A DNA stretch of 64,000 bases from Viridibacterium sp035456105 (GTDB lineage Bacteria > Pseudomonadota > Gammaproteobacteria > Burkholderiales > Rhodocyclaceae), in contig DATIDV010000043.1 of NCBI GenBank assembly GCA_035456105.1, positions 156,047-220,046 of the forward strand, written 5' to 3'. The translations under genes and the position numbers were made by a program. The notes under the pieces are model-generated. The model did not search any database and had not been told where the DNA came from. It saw nothing but the letters and a program-made list of their open reading frames with translations. This document shows, one piece after another, positions 46,212-54,404 of this stretch (positions within the stretch are counted from its first letter, which is position 1; every line of letters begins with the position of its first letter).

Positions 46212-46470
46212 CCCCTCTCCCGCTTGCGAAGTGCCTTCCTCTTCCTGGCACGCGCTTTGCGTAACACACCGGAAAGTACCGCGTCATCCTAGCCATTGGC
46301 GCCATGCAACCGCCATATGGGGCCACCGATCCATCCGGCGCGGGACTCCCCGCGAAAGAAAGCTTAACGTCACCCTCGAAGAGCAGAACCGGCGGCTGAC
46401 AGTGGCCGCATCTCGCCAGTCACACCTCCGTCAGACCGCTGATCAGGCAAAGAAAGAAAGGAAATCCGGC

Positions 46471-48468
46471 ATGCAAAAAAATTCCCGCCGCGGGCTACAC
46501 GCCCTTCTGTGTTTGATGCTCAGCGCCGCGCTTGCGGCCTGCGGAGGCGGCGGTGGAGGCGACAGCAACACCGGGGGCACAACGGGCAGTACCAGCAGTA
46601 CCAGCAGTACCAGCAGTACCAGCAATGCCAGCAATGCCAGCAGTGCCAGTAGTACCAGCAGCGCCAGCAGTAGCAACGGTGCCGGCAGCAATAGCAGTAG
46701 CGCTGGCTCAACAACGGTGGTCGATCAGGGAAGCACCACAACCGCCTGGGCGACAGGCACAAGCACCAAGCCTGCCGTCACCGCCGGTAGTTGGCGGGCC
46801 GCCGGCCCTCACCCCGATAACTCAGGCTTCCAGCTGGTCAAGGAGTCGGCCCATTTCGCCTTCTACTCGGACGAGACGATTTCCGCATCCGATCTGACCA
46901 TGGCGGCGGACACCCTGGAGAACACGGTGTGGCAGAACCTGTTCAACGCGAATCTGTTCATGCCCGAGCCATATTTCAACAAGACGGACAAGATCAAACC
47001 GGCAATCCATATCCATTCGGGCTGGGGTCTCACGGGCGGCGCCTGGACGGACACGCCGGGTGTGCTGCACATGGGCATGTGGATTGCGCCCGCTGCCCTG
47101 CAGGATCATTGGGGACTCACGCACGAATTCACCCACGGCTGGCAGTCGTGGAGCGCCAATAACGGCGGCATGGCCTGCGGCCAGACAAACACCTGCGGCT
47201 GGATTTTCGAGAGTCACGCCAATTTCACGCCCCACCAGCTGCCGGAGTACCAGAGCAACGTGCATTGCTCCGAGATGCTGGGCAATGCGCCGCACCTGTA
47301 CCTCGGCTCGACGCGGGACCGTTACTGCAACTGGCAGTTCATGGAATACCTCAAGGACAAGTACGGCCCCGAGGCAGTGACGCAGATCTGGACCACGGCG
47401 GGAGCGGATCCCTTCACCAACATCCAGAAGTCGCGCGGCTGGAGCCTGACGCAGCTCAACGATTTCATCGGCGACTGGGCGCTGCACAACGTGGTGTGGG
47501 ACTACAAAGCCACGCCCGACGCCTTCCGCAGCAGCTACGGCGCCATCACCCAGATCGATCGTGCGGAACGCTTGCGTCGCCTGATGCCGCTCGAAGCGCT
47601 CGACAGCAGCTGGGCTAGCAACCGTCGTTTCGCCTCGCCGTTCTACGGGGCGCCGCAGCGTTTTGGCTACAACGTCGTGCGCCTGTACCCCGAAAACGGT
47701 GCAAGCACCGTTACGGTCAAGTTCCGTGGCATCAACCAGACGGGCTCCGACGCCGATTTCCGCTGGGCTCTGGTGGCCACCAACACGGCGTTTACGTCGG
47801 CACGCTACAGCGCGCTGCAAAAGGGTCTGGACGCAGATCTGACTTTCAAGGTGAATGCGGGTGAGCCCCTGTTCCTGGTTGTAACGGCCACGCCCTCGGT
47901 GTTCAAGACGATCGTCTGGGATCAGGACTACGCGACGATCTGGCGCTACCGCTACATGATCGAGGTGGCGAACGCCTGGCCACAGGGCTTCCAGAACGGG
48001 CAGCGCGACGCCTGCCCCTCGGGCACGGTGCGCCACAGCAACGGCGGCGGCTGCGCGCCCGGCACCACGCCTGCGACGGTGTATGTGGGCCCGTACGCCA
48101 GCATCCTGGCGGGCGGCAGCGCCAGCGGCACGGCACGTATCGAAGATCAGGCCATCATCGCCAACGGCTCGGTCAGCGGCGGAATCGTGGGCGGCTTGAG
48201 CATCATCGGCGAGACGGGCAACCCCTACGGCAACAACGCCTTCTCCGTGTCGGGCTCAGCTCAGGTGCGCACCGCCTTCTATCCGCTGGGCTTCTTCGAA
48301 GCCAATCAGGGCGCCTCCGGCAGCCTGAATCTCTACGGCGATGTGGAATACCGCGGCGACGGCCTCAATCTCAGCACCGGCAACCGTAGCGGCTTCGTTG
48401 ACAGCACTTCCACGCTCGGCTCAGCCACTGACATCAACAGCAAGACCACGCTGACCTGGCGCCCCTGA
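46471..48468 (+). CDS. metallopeptidase-like lipoprotein (DUF6055-type) with Ser/Thr linker
   Basis: I chose the ATG at 46471, with AAAGGA upstream; longer frames run back through the ettA scrap. 665 residues. Lipobox AALAAC with GGGGGG, then a Ser/Thr/Asn/Ala linker (about residues 32-95). The body (about 105-480) starts HFAFYSDETISASDLTMAAD, and contains the zinc-type motif LTHEFTHGWQSW (His218, Glu219, His222) and Glu247 in FESHANF, suggesting a gluzincin. The C-terminal ASILAGGSASGTARIEDQAI looks like a hexapeptide-repeat beta-helix, about 80 residues. I take it as the DUF6055 family, found in polysaccharide degraders; the call is moderate. Confidence 0.72.
   Translation: MQKNSRRGLHALLCLMLSAALAACGGGGGGDSNTGGTTGSTSSTSSTSSTSNASNASSASSTSSASSSNGAGSNSSSAGSTTVVDQGSTTTAWATGTSTKPAVTAGSWRAAGPHPDNSGFQLVKESAHFAFYSDETISASDLTMAADTLENTVWQNLFNANLFMPEPYFNKTDKIKPAIHIHSGWGLTGGAWTDTPGVLHMGMWIAPAALQDHWGLTHEFTHGWQSWSANNGGMACGQTNTCGWIFESHANFTPHQLPEYQSNVHCSEMLGNAPHLYLGSTRDRYCNWQFMEYLKDKYGPEAVTQIWTTAGADPFTNIQKSRGWSLTQLNDFIGDWALHNVVWDYKATPDAFRSSYGAITQIDRAERLRRLMPLEALDSSWASNRRFASPFYGAPQRFGYNVVRLYPENGASTVTVKFRGINQTGSDADFRWALVATNTAFTSARYSALQKGLDADLTFKVNAGEPLFLVVTATPSVFKTIVWDQDYATIWRYRYMIEVANAWPQGFQNGQRDACPSGTVRHSNGGGCAPGTTPATVYVGPYASILAGGSASGTARIEDQAIIANGSVSGGIVGGLSIIGETGNPYGNNAFSVSGSAQVRTAFYPLGFFEANQGASGSLNLYGDVEYRGDGLNLSTGNRSGFVDSTSTLGSATDINSKTTLTWRP
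46579..46680 (+). repeat. 9-base tandem repeat coding for the Ser/Thr linker
   Basis: Units of the type accagcagt repeat about ten times with drift (aatgccagc, agtgccagt), in frame, inside the lipoprotein gene. Such arrays change length by slippage. Confidence 0.8.
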
Positions 48469-48496
48469 TCGGTGGTTCCGACCAGCCCCCGGAAAC

Positions 48497-48776
48497 GGAC
48501 AACGTGCAAGGTGGGTTCCAGCGACTATCCCGGTGGGTTGTCGCTTTCGCTTCGCGCCGACCCCACCCTGCTTTCGAAATGACGTTAGGGTGACAACATG
48601 CGTAGGGTGGGTTCGCGAAGCAACCCACCAACACGCGCTCAAATCGCGGGCATGTCGAGCTTCGTGAGGCACACGGTGGGTTGTCGCCTTGCTTTGCTCC
48701 GAACCCACCCTACCTCCAATGACATACGCGCAACGACATGCGCAGGATGGGTTTGCGAAGCAGCCCACCGTTTCTC
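48497..48776. repeat. dispersed repeat cluster, gggttgtcgc / gcaacccacc family
   Basis: About one and a half units: aaggtgggttcc, cccggtgggttgtcgctttcgc, gtagggtgggttcgcgaagcaacccacc, cacggtgggttgtcgccttgct, caggatgggtttgcgaagcagcccacc, in alternating orientation. The gap 48469-49034 otherwise shows no gene. Confidence 0.8.
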
Positions 48777-49034
48777 CGCCCCCTCCCGACGCCTGCCCTT
48801 CCGGCGTATCACAAACGCGTAAGCGGGTCCGCACAGCGGCCAATTTCCGTGCCCTCGGCGTGCAAAACACCAAGGTTTCTTGCCCGCGGTTCAACGGCCC
48901 CGATCCGGAACCGGCTGTGACTCGATACAGGCAATGCGGGGAGCCATCCACGGTGGAGGGGCTTTGCCTGTTCTACTATGAAGTTCTGAAATGGCCCGCA
49001 CCGGGCGCAGCGCTGGTCCACGAGGATATCCGCG

Positions 49035-50348
49035 ATGAACAAGAAGAAACTTCCGCCTGCCTTCTGGATCCTGGTCGCCATGGTGATCGGCATCGTCCTC
49101 GGCTACATGATCTTCACGAGCTTTGCCGACAAGAAGACCGCAGCCGAGATCGCCGGCTACATCGCCATCATCTCGGACATTTTCCTGCGGCTGATCAAGA
49201 TGCTGATCGGCCCGCTGGTGTTCTCCACCCTCGTGGTGGGCATCGCGCACATGGGCGATGCGGCGCAAGTGGGCCGCGTGTTCGGCAAGTCGCTCGGCTG
49301 GTTCATCACCGCCTCGCTGGTCTCGCTGCTGTTGGGGCTCGTCATGGCCAACCTGCTGCAGCCCGGCAAAGACCTCGGCCTGCCTTTGCCCGACATCGGG
49401 GCCTCCGCCAATCTGGCCACGGCCAAGTTCACGCTGAAGGATTTCGTCAGCCACCTTGTGCCCAAGTCGTTCGCCGAGGCCATGGCCAACAACGAGATCC
49501 TGCAAATCGTCGTGTTCTCGATATTCTTCGGCGTGGCGCTCTCGGCGCTGGGCGAGAAGGCCCGGACGCTGATAGCCGCGATCGACGAGCTTTCGCACGC
49601 CATGCTCAGGATCACCGGCTACGTGATGAAACTCGCGCCGCTTGCCGTGATGGCCGCGATGGCCGCGACCGTGGCCGTCAATGGCCTGGAGATCCTGCTG
49701 AGCTTCGCTGTCTTCATGCGCGACTTCTACATCTCGCTCTTCCTGCTGTGGGCATTGCTCATTGGCGCCGGTTTCATTTTCCTCGGACCGCGCGTATTCA
49801 AACTACTGGTGCTCATCAAGGAGGCGTTCATGCTCGCCTTCGCCACCGCCAGCTCGGAAGCTGCCTACCCGAAGATCCTCGATGCGCTCGACCGCTTCGG
49901 CGTCAATCGCAAGATATCGAGCTTCGTGATGCCCATGGGCTACTCGTTCAACCTCGACGGTTCGATGATGTACTGCACCTTCGCCGTGCTCTTCGTCGCA
50001 CAGGCCTATGACATCAAGCTACCGCTCGGCACGCAGGTCACCATGCTGCTGATCCTGATGCTCACCTCCAAGGGCATGGCCGGCGTGCCGCGTGCCTCGC
50101 TGGTGGTGATTGCTGCCACGCTCAACCATTTCAACATCCCCGAGGCGGGCCTGCTCCTGATCCTGGGCATCGATACCTTCCTCGACATGGGTCGCTCGGC
50201 TACCAACGCAGTGGGCAACTCAATCGCCGCGGCAGTGGTCGCCAAATGGGAAGGCGAGCTGCTGCCCGAGGCCGAGGCCGAGAAGCTGGCCGCCACGCTC
50301 GATACCGAGGCCCATCCTGTTTCCGATCCGCACTCCAGCCACGTCTGA
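49035..50348 (+). CDS. dicarboxylate/amino acid:cation symporter (DAACS family)
   Basis: 437 residues, eight or more membrane helices and two re-entrant loops. Family signatures: IKMLIGPLVFSTLVVGIAHM, the serine-rich motif AFATASSEAAYPK, the NMDGT-like motif SFNLDGSMMY and the last core helix LGIDTFLDMGRSATNAVGN with its substrate-binding Asp and Asn. It is like GltP/DctA, a sodium- or proton-coupled importer of glutamate, aspartate or C4-dicarboxylates at the inner membrane. The next gene, a periplasmic amino-acid-binding protein, is only 10 bases away. Confidence 0.94.
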   Translation: MNKKKLPPAFWILVAMVIGIVLGYMIFTSFADKKTAAEIAGYIAIISDIFLRLIKMLIGPLVFSTLVVGIAHMGDAAQVGRVFGKSLGWFITASLVSLLLGLVMANLLQPGKDLGLPLPDIGASANLATAKFTLKDFVSHLVPKSFAEAMANNEILQIVVFSIFFGVALSALGEKARTLIAAIDELSHAMLRITGYVMKLAPLAVMAAMAATVAVNGLEILLSFAVFMRDFYISLFLLWALLIGAGFIFLGPRVFKLLVLIKEAFMLAFATASSEAAYPKILDALDRFGVNRKISSFVMPMGYSFNLDGSMMYCTFAVLFVAQAYDIKLPLGTQVTMLLILMLTSKGMAGVPRASLVVIAATLNHFNIPEAGLLLILGIDTFLDMGRSATNAVGNSIAAAVVAKWEGELLPEAEAEKLAATLDTEAHPVSDPHSSHV

Positions 50349-50358
50349 GCAAACCGCC

Positions 50359-51279
50359 ATGCGCATTCCGATGCCTGACCGTTGGCAAACGCGCCTCCTT
50401 GCGATCCTGCTGCTGGCGGCATCGACCTGGGCCGCAGCGCAAGACAATGCCGACGCCACGCGGCTCAGCGGCACGCTGGCCAAAGTGCGCGAATCGGGAA
50501 CCATCGTGCTCGGCTACCGCGAGTCCTCTGTCCCGTTCTCCTACCTCTCCGCGCAGGGCGAGCCGATCGGCTACTCGATCGATCTGTGCAAGCTGCTTGT
50601 CGAGGCCATGGTTGAAGAGGTGGGACGCGACATCGTCATCCGTTGGCAAATGGTGACAGCGGAATCGCGCCTGAATGCGGTCAGCTCGGGTGCGGTCGAC
50701 CTGGAGTGCGGCTCTACCACCAGCAACCTCGAGCGCCAGAAGCAGGTGAGTTTCTCGCCCATCTTCTTTGTCTCGGGCACCAAGCTGCTGGTGAAGAAGG
50801 GCTCGCCCATCCGGTCCTTTCGCAATCTGGCCGGCAAAACGGTGGTGGTAACTGCAGGCACGACCAACGAGAAGACGATGAAAGACCTGGCGGCCCGCTT
50901 CCAGATCGATATGAAGATCGTGAGCGCCCCCGACCACGCCGCCTCCTTCGCTCGGCTCACAAACGGGCAGGCCGATGCCTTTGCGACCGACGACGTGCTG
51001 CTGTATGGCCAGCTCGCGCAGAACAGGCAACAGGGCAAGTACGTCGTCACCGGCGACTTCCTGTCGTACGACCCCTACGGCCTGATGTTCCGCAAGGGCG
51101 ACGCCCAGCTCGCAAGACTGGTGAACGACACTTTCCATTCCCTGGCGAAGGACGGCGAAATCGAGCGGCGCTACACGCGCTGGTTCCTGCGAAAACTACC
51201 GAACGGTACGAGCCTTGACCTGCCGATGAGCCCGCAGCTCGTGACCATCATCGAGACGATGGTCGTGCGTAGCGAATAG
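50359..51279 (+). CDS. periplasmic amino-acid-binding protein (SBP_bac_3, GltI-like)
   Basis: 306 residues, signal peptide LLAILLLAASTWAAAQ. Binding-protein features: SGTIVLGYRESSVPFSYLSA, GYSIDLCKLLV, SGAVDLECGSTTSNLERQKQ and TAGTTNEKTMKDL, closest in style to the glutamate/aspartate-binding GltI of ABC importers. There is no ABC permease or ATPase here. It is in an operon with a secondary symporter, an unusual pairing. A hairpin at 51453 may end the operon. Confidence 0.9.
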   Translation: MRIPMPDRWQTRLLAILLLAASTWAAAQDNADATRLSGTLAKVRESGTIVLGYRESSVPFSYLSAQGEPIGYSIDLCKLLVEAMVEEVGRDIVIRWQMVTAESRLNAVSSGAVDLECGSTTSNLERQKQVSFSPIFFVSGTKLLVKKGSPIRSFRNLAGKTVVVTAGTTNEKTMKDLAARFQIDMKIVSAPDHAASFARLTNGQADAFATDDVLLYGQLAQNRQQGKYVVTGDFLSYDPYGLMFRKGDAQLARLVNDTFHSLAKDGEIERRYTRWFLRKLPNGTSLDLPMSPQLVTIIETMVVRSE

Positions 51280-51642
51280 CGTGCATCGCGGGAAGCGCCT
51301 CACGTCATCATCCCAGCGAAGGCAGAAGGGCGTTGTTCGAACACGGCAAGCTCACTGCCCCCTGCTTTCGCATGGATGACGATCGCCGTGTGAGCGCTCC
51401 ACCGATGAATCACCATTCCCGCGCAGGCGCGAATACAGTGTCTCTCTTTTGAAGCTCGCTACCAGCGGGCTTTTTCTTTTAGTAATCGTTCCAAGATAGC
51501 ACTCACAAACTCGTGCATGAATTGCACAAAGACTGCAATGCAATGTTTTAATTGCATTTTTCACAACAAATGAGCAGGATCACGCAATAATATCGTCTCG
51601 ACAATCGTCACTTTTATCGTTCCGCAAATCGACAGAACCGCC
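51280..51642. other. AT-rich intergenic region with degenerate REP and hairpin
   Basis: Degenerate REP traces occur at about 51307-51330 and 51411-51425. From about 51470 the sequence is much richer in A and T than its surroundings and has tgcaat/attgca half-sites (51525-51560), possibly the operator and promoter of the HipA-family gene. No gene seen. Confidence 0.45.
51453..51480 (+). terminator. intrinsic terminator after the symporter operon
   Basis: agctcgct/agcgggct stem (one G-U pair), 3-base loop, then tttttctttt. Confidence 0.65.
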
Positions 51643-52989
51643 ATGCGCCAGACCACCGATCTCCTCACCGCACTCAGCGCGGGGCCACAGCCGGCAGGCG
51701 CGCTCATCGAAAGTCTTGGTGTCAGCCGTCAGACGCTCTCACGCCTCGTTACGGCTGCAGGCAGCGAGGTCTTCCGCTACGGCTCGGCGCGTGCCACTAC
51801 CTACGCAGCCCGGCGTAGCCTGGCCGGTAACAGCACCTGGCCGGTCTATCGCATCGATGACGATGGGCGCGCTGTCAGCATTGGCACCCTGCATGCCATT
51901 CTCGGCGGCTACCTGACGGAGCTGCACGAACACCAGCGCTTCGAGTTCTGGGAGGGGCTGCCCTGGTGGCTACAGGACATGCGCCCGCAAGGCTTTCTTG
52001 GTCGGGCCTTCGCGCAACAGAGAGCCGCCACCCTCGGCTTGCCCGCAGATGTACTGCGCTGGACGGACGACCATGCGCTCATCGCGCTCACTACTTCGGG
52101 CGAAGACTGCGTCGGCAATCTCCTTGTCGGTGAGACCGCGCTGACGCACTTTCTTAACGAAGCGGATGGCCCCGTTGTGCAGTACGACGAACGCGCCCCC
52201 CGCTTCGCCGAACTCGCAGCGGCTGCGATGGCAGGAGAAGTGGTCGGGTCGTCGGCCGGTGGTGAGCAACCAAAGTTCGCCTGCGTGCTTCAGGATAACG
52301 TTGGCTTGCGCCGCAGCGTCCTCATCAAGTTCAGCGCTGCGCAGGACAACCCGGCGACACGACGCTGGGCCAGCCTGCTCGTCGCCGAACACCTCGCGCT
52401 GCAAGCGCTCAGCGCCGCGGGTCTGCCCGCAAGCCACCGCGAACTCTTCGAAGCCAACGGCCAGACCTTCCTGCAAGTCGAGCGCTTCGACCGCGTGCAG
52501 AGGCAGGGGTCGGGACGCCTCGGGCGCCGTGGCGTCATTTCCCTGCTCGCTCTCGACAGCGCATGGGTCGGCAAGGCCGATCAGTCGTGGCCGGTCATCA
52601 CGGCGGAACTGGCGCGTCAGGGCTACATCAGCGCCGACGCACACAGGCAGGCCGAACAGCTCTACGCCTTCGGCCTCATGACCGCAAACACCGACATGCA
52701 TGCCGGCAATCTCGGCTTCCTGCATGCCGGCCAGATGCCGCTCGGCATTGCCCCCGCCTACGACATGCTGCCCATGCATTACGCACCACGCTCATCGGGC
52801 GTCGTGCCCGACACGGCACCGACGATCCGCATACGCGTACCGCCGTCACTCGATGCCTGGCGCACCATGCGACCGGTGGCGCTGGGGTGGTGGGAAGCGG
52901 TGAGGAATGACGTAAGGATGGACGAGGCGATGCGCAGGGGAGCGGAAGCTGCCATCGCTTCGCTTGCTAAGCTGGACGGGATCGCCTGA
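51643..52989 (+). CDS. yjjJ: HipA-family protein with N-terminal helix-turn-helix (YjjJ/HipH type)
   Basis: 448 residues. Residues about 10-40 are a winged-helix-like part (LLTALSAGPQPAGALIESLG, SRQTLSRLV), as in E. coli YjjJ (HipH). The kinase fold has the Gly-rich loop VGSSAGGEQPKF (about residue 202), EVERFD-like QVERFDRV, the catalytic loop MTANTDMHAGNLGFL (Asp about 351) and the metal-binding PAYDMLPM. No HipB antitoxin gene is adjacent, which agrees with the single-gene YjjJ type. Its own HTH may act as regulator at the AT-rich upstream region. Toxicity has not been shown for this protein. Confidence 0.85.
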   Translation: MRQTTDLLTALSAGPQPAGALIESLGVSRQTLSRLVTAAGSEVFRYGSARATTYAARRSLAGNSTWPVYRIDDDGRAVSIGTLHAILGGYLTELHEHQRFEFWEGLPWWLQDMRPQGFLGRAFAQQRAATLGLPADVLRWTDDHALIALTTSGEDCVGNLLVGETALTHFLNEADGPVVQYDERAPRFAELAAAAMAGEVVGSSAGGEQPKFACVLQDNVGLRRSVLIKFSAAQDNPATRRWASLLVAEHLALQALSAAGLPASHRELFEANGQTFLQVERFDRVQRQGSGRLGRRGVISLLALDSAWVGKADQSWPVITAELARQGYISADAHRQAEQLYAFGLMTANTDMHAGNLGFLHAGQMPLGIAPAYDMLPMHYAPRSSGVVPDTAPTIRIRVPPSLDAWRTMRPVALGWWEAVRNDVRMDEAMRRGAEAAIASLAKLDGIA

Positions 52990-53012
52990 TCCAGGTTTGC
53001 TCGTCGTCTCGT

Positions 53013-53090
53013 TTGCTAAACGCTCTCGCCAAAGGTGGCAATACCCTGCTGCTCGAAGAGCCCTCAAACGATCTCAACGTCGAAAATTTC
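53013..53090 (+). pseudogene. ettA fragment (second scrap)
   Basis: In frame it reads LLNALAKGGN, LLLEEPSNDLNVE, matching ettA residues about 454-479 (LAKTLVEGGN, LLLDEPSNDLDVE). It ends 5 bases before the REP-pair element at 53095, 24 bases after the HipA-family stop. Too short to function. Confidence 0.75.
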
Positions 53091-53094
53091 TAAG

Positions 53095-53263
53095 AAACTG
53101 TTCGCGATCTCTGTAAAACCATCGTCATCCCGGCGAAAGCCGGGATCCAGATCGCACGCCAGGTACTGGATCCCGGCTTTCGCCGGGATGACGAACTTAT
53201 TTTCGGCGTTTCAAGAAAATTCCTGCCCTATTTTCACGAGTTTCGAAAGATCGTGAACAGGTT
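53095..53263. mobile_element. 169-bp REP-pair element with terminal inverted repeats
   Basis: Left end aaactgttcgcgatctctgt, right end cgaaagatcgtgaacaggtt, which are complements at about 18 of 23 positions. Inside are two facing cgtcatcccggcgaaagccgggat palindromes. The same layout is at 11968-12130. A third half-REP follows at 53271-53302. No coding capacity; a MITE-like unit. Confidence 0.7.
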
Positions 53264-53341
53264 CAAAAAAAACGTCATCGCGGCAAAAAACCGGGATGAC
53301 GAGGTTGCCATTCGCGGCACTAAAGTGAACGCCGCCGGGCG

Positions 53342-54160
53342 CTACCAGGTGTAGCCAACCCCTGCGAACCAGGTCCATTCGTTTCTGTGATTGACCAGCG
53401 GACTGTTCGCAATACCGTTATCGAAGTACTCGTAACCAGCTGAGAGCGTACCAAGCCAGTTGGGGGCGAAGCGGTAGGTGGTCACCAGCGATGCCATCGG
53501 CGAGATCGTGGAGCCGGTGTCGTGGGCTGCCCGCGTGGGCGTGGCTTCGTCGGGTCGGACGCCGCCGAAGTAGTAATTGGCCATCTTGCTGGAACGCCAC
53601 ATGAGACCAATGCCGGGCATGAACAGCCAGCGCCCGCGCACAATCGGGAAGTCCGACCACAGCAGCAATTCGGATCCCTTGCTGGTGCCCGTCACGTCAC
53701 CTGCAGCACGCACGGTCAGCAGCGCGTAAGGCGTCACGAAGTTGGCGCCAAGGCCCATCTCGAACTCGCCTTCGCGCTCATGCATGCCAGTGAACTCGCT
53801 GCTGTCCTCCGGGTCGAGGTTACCGAAGCGATAGCGCCCATAGACAAAGCCGGCTGCCCCGCCGCCCTGCGCAAAGTAGTAGCGGCCGCGATCACCCAGA
53901 TACATGAACTTGTCGCCGAAGTAGACAGCGCCAGGAATGATCGTCGAGTTGTTGGAATTGCCGTTGTAGCGCGGCGTGAAGCCGATGGCGACGGCGCCGG
54001 CGACGAAACCGCTTGGGACAGGCGACGTGTCGCTGTCGCCCGTCAGCAGTTTGAGCGAACCGAAGTCGGGCTCGGCTGCGTGGGAGGGTTGGGTGGCCAA
54101 GCAGATGCTCGCTGCCAGGACGGACATCAATGCGGTGCGAATGCGGGTCGGATACGACAT
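53342..54160 (-). CDS. MipA/OmpV-family outer-membrane protein
   Basis: I chose the ATG at 54160, with AGGAGG 5 bases upstream; the frame runs on to 54400 through an ettA scrap. 272 residues. Signal peptide ends about QPSHAAE. The mature protein has amphipathic strands and ends WFAGVGYTW, the outer-membrane signal. MipA markers: GAVAIGFTPRYNGNSNN, MANYYFGGVRPDEA and FAPNWLGTLSAGYEYFDN. MipA scaffolds murein enzymes in E. coli; many homologues are general porin-like barrels. Function here unknown. Confidence 0.9.
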   Translation of the reverse strand: MSYPTRIRTALMSVLAASICLATQPSHAAEPDFGSLKLLTGDSDTSPVPSGFVAGAVAIGFTPRYNGNSNNSTIIPGAVYFGDKFMYLGDRGRYYFAQGGGAAGFVYGRYRFGNLDPEDSSEFTGMHEREGEFEMGLGANFVTPYALLTVRAAGDVTGTSKGSELLLWSDFPIVRGRWLFMPGIGLMWRSSKMANYYFGGVRPDEATPTRAAHDTGSTISPMASLVTTYRFAPNWLGTLSAGYEYFDNGIANSPLVNHRNEWTWFAGVGYTW

Positions 54161-54240
54161 GCTGCCTCCTGTATGCCAGACGTGGCAGCGCAAGCGTATC
54201 AGCAACCAAGGGGATATGACCATATGCTGCGGACGGCGGC

Positions 54241-54300
54241 CATGCCGCGCCGCGACGAGGCAACACGCAATGGACGATCTTTGCGGGAAATTACGCTGAA
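54241..54300 (+). pseudogene. ettA fragment (third scrap, C-terminal)
   Basis: In frame it reads H, five residues, GNTQWTIFAGNYAE, matching ettA residues about 509-528 (H, five residues, GDSQWTFFAGNYAE) without gaps. It continues directly into a gggttgtcgc repeat (acgcgtaaggcgggttcc). Confidence 0.8.
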
Positions 54301-54350
54301 CGCGTAAGGCGGGTTCCGGAGGCGATCCCGGTGGGTTGTCGCCGCGCACA
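54298..54350. repeat. partial dispersed repeat, gggttgtcgc family
   Basis: gaacgcgtaaggcgggttcc then gatcccggtgggttgtcgcc, matching the starts of the repeats at 45893 and 48497. Confidence 0.75.
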
Positions 54351-54404
54351 GCCCTCGCGGGCAGGCAATCCGGTGCAGCGTTCCCGCTGCACCGGAGCAC
54401 AACT

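Noticed and set aside
46240..46340. Possible c-di-GMP riboswitch (GEMM-I) before the metallopeptidase-like lipoprotein; ggggccaccgatcc resembles its 3' end.
   Set aside because: The conserved 5' parts (GGCAAACC and GACGCAAAGC-like) are missing, so the likeness covers one short stretch only.
45991..46470. Longer N-terminus of the metallopeptidase-like lipoprotein.
   Set aside because: It reads the ettA scrap in a wrong frame and would bury the signal peptide.
49035..51279. TRAP transporter.
   Set aside because: The permease has DAACS signatures (SFNLDGS, ATASSEA) and the binding protein is SBP_bac_3, not DctP; no small DctQ gene.
54161..54400. Longer N-terminus of the MipA protein.
   Set aside because: It crosses the third ettA scrap and lacks a signal peptide; AGGAGG marks the ATG at 54160.
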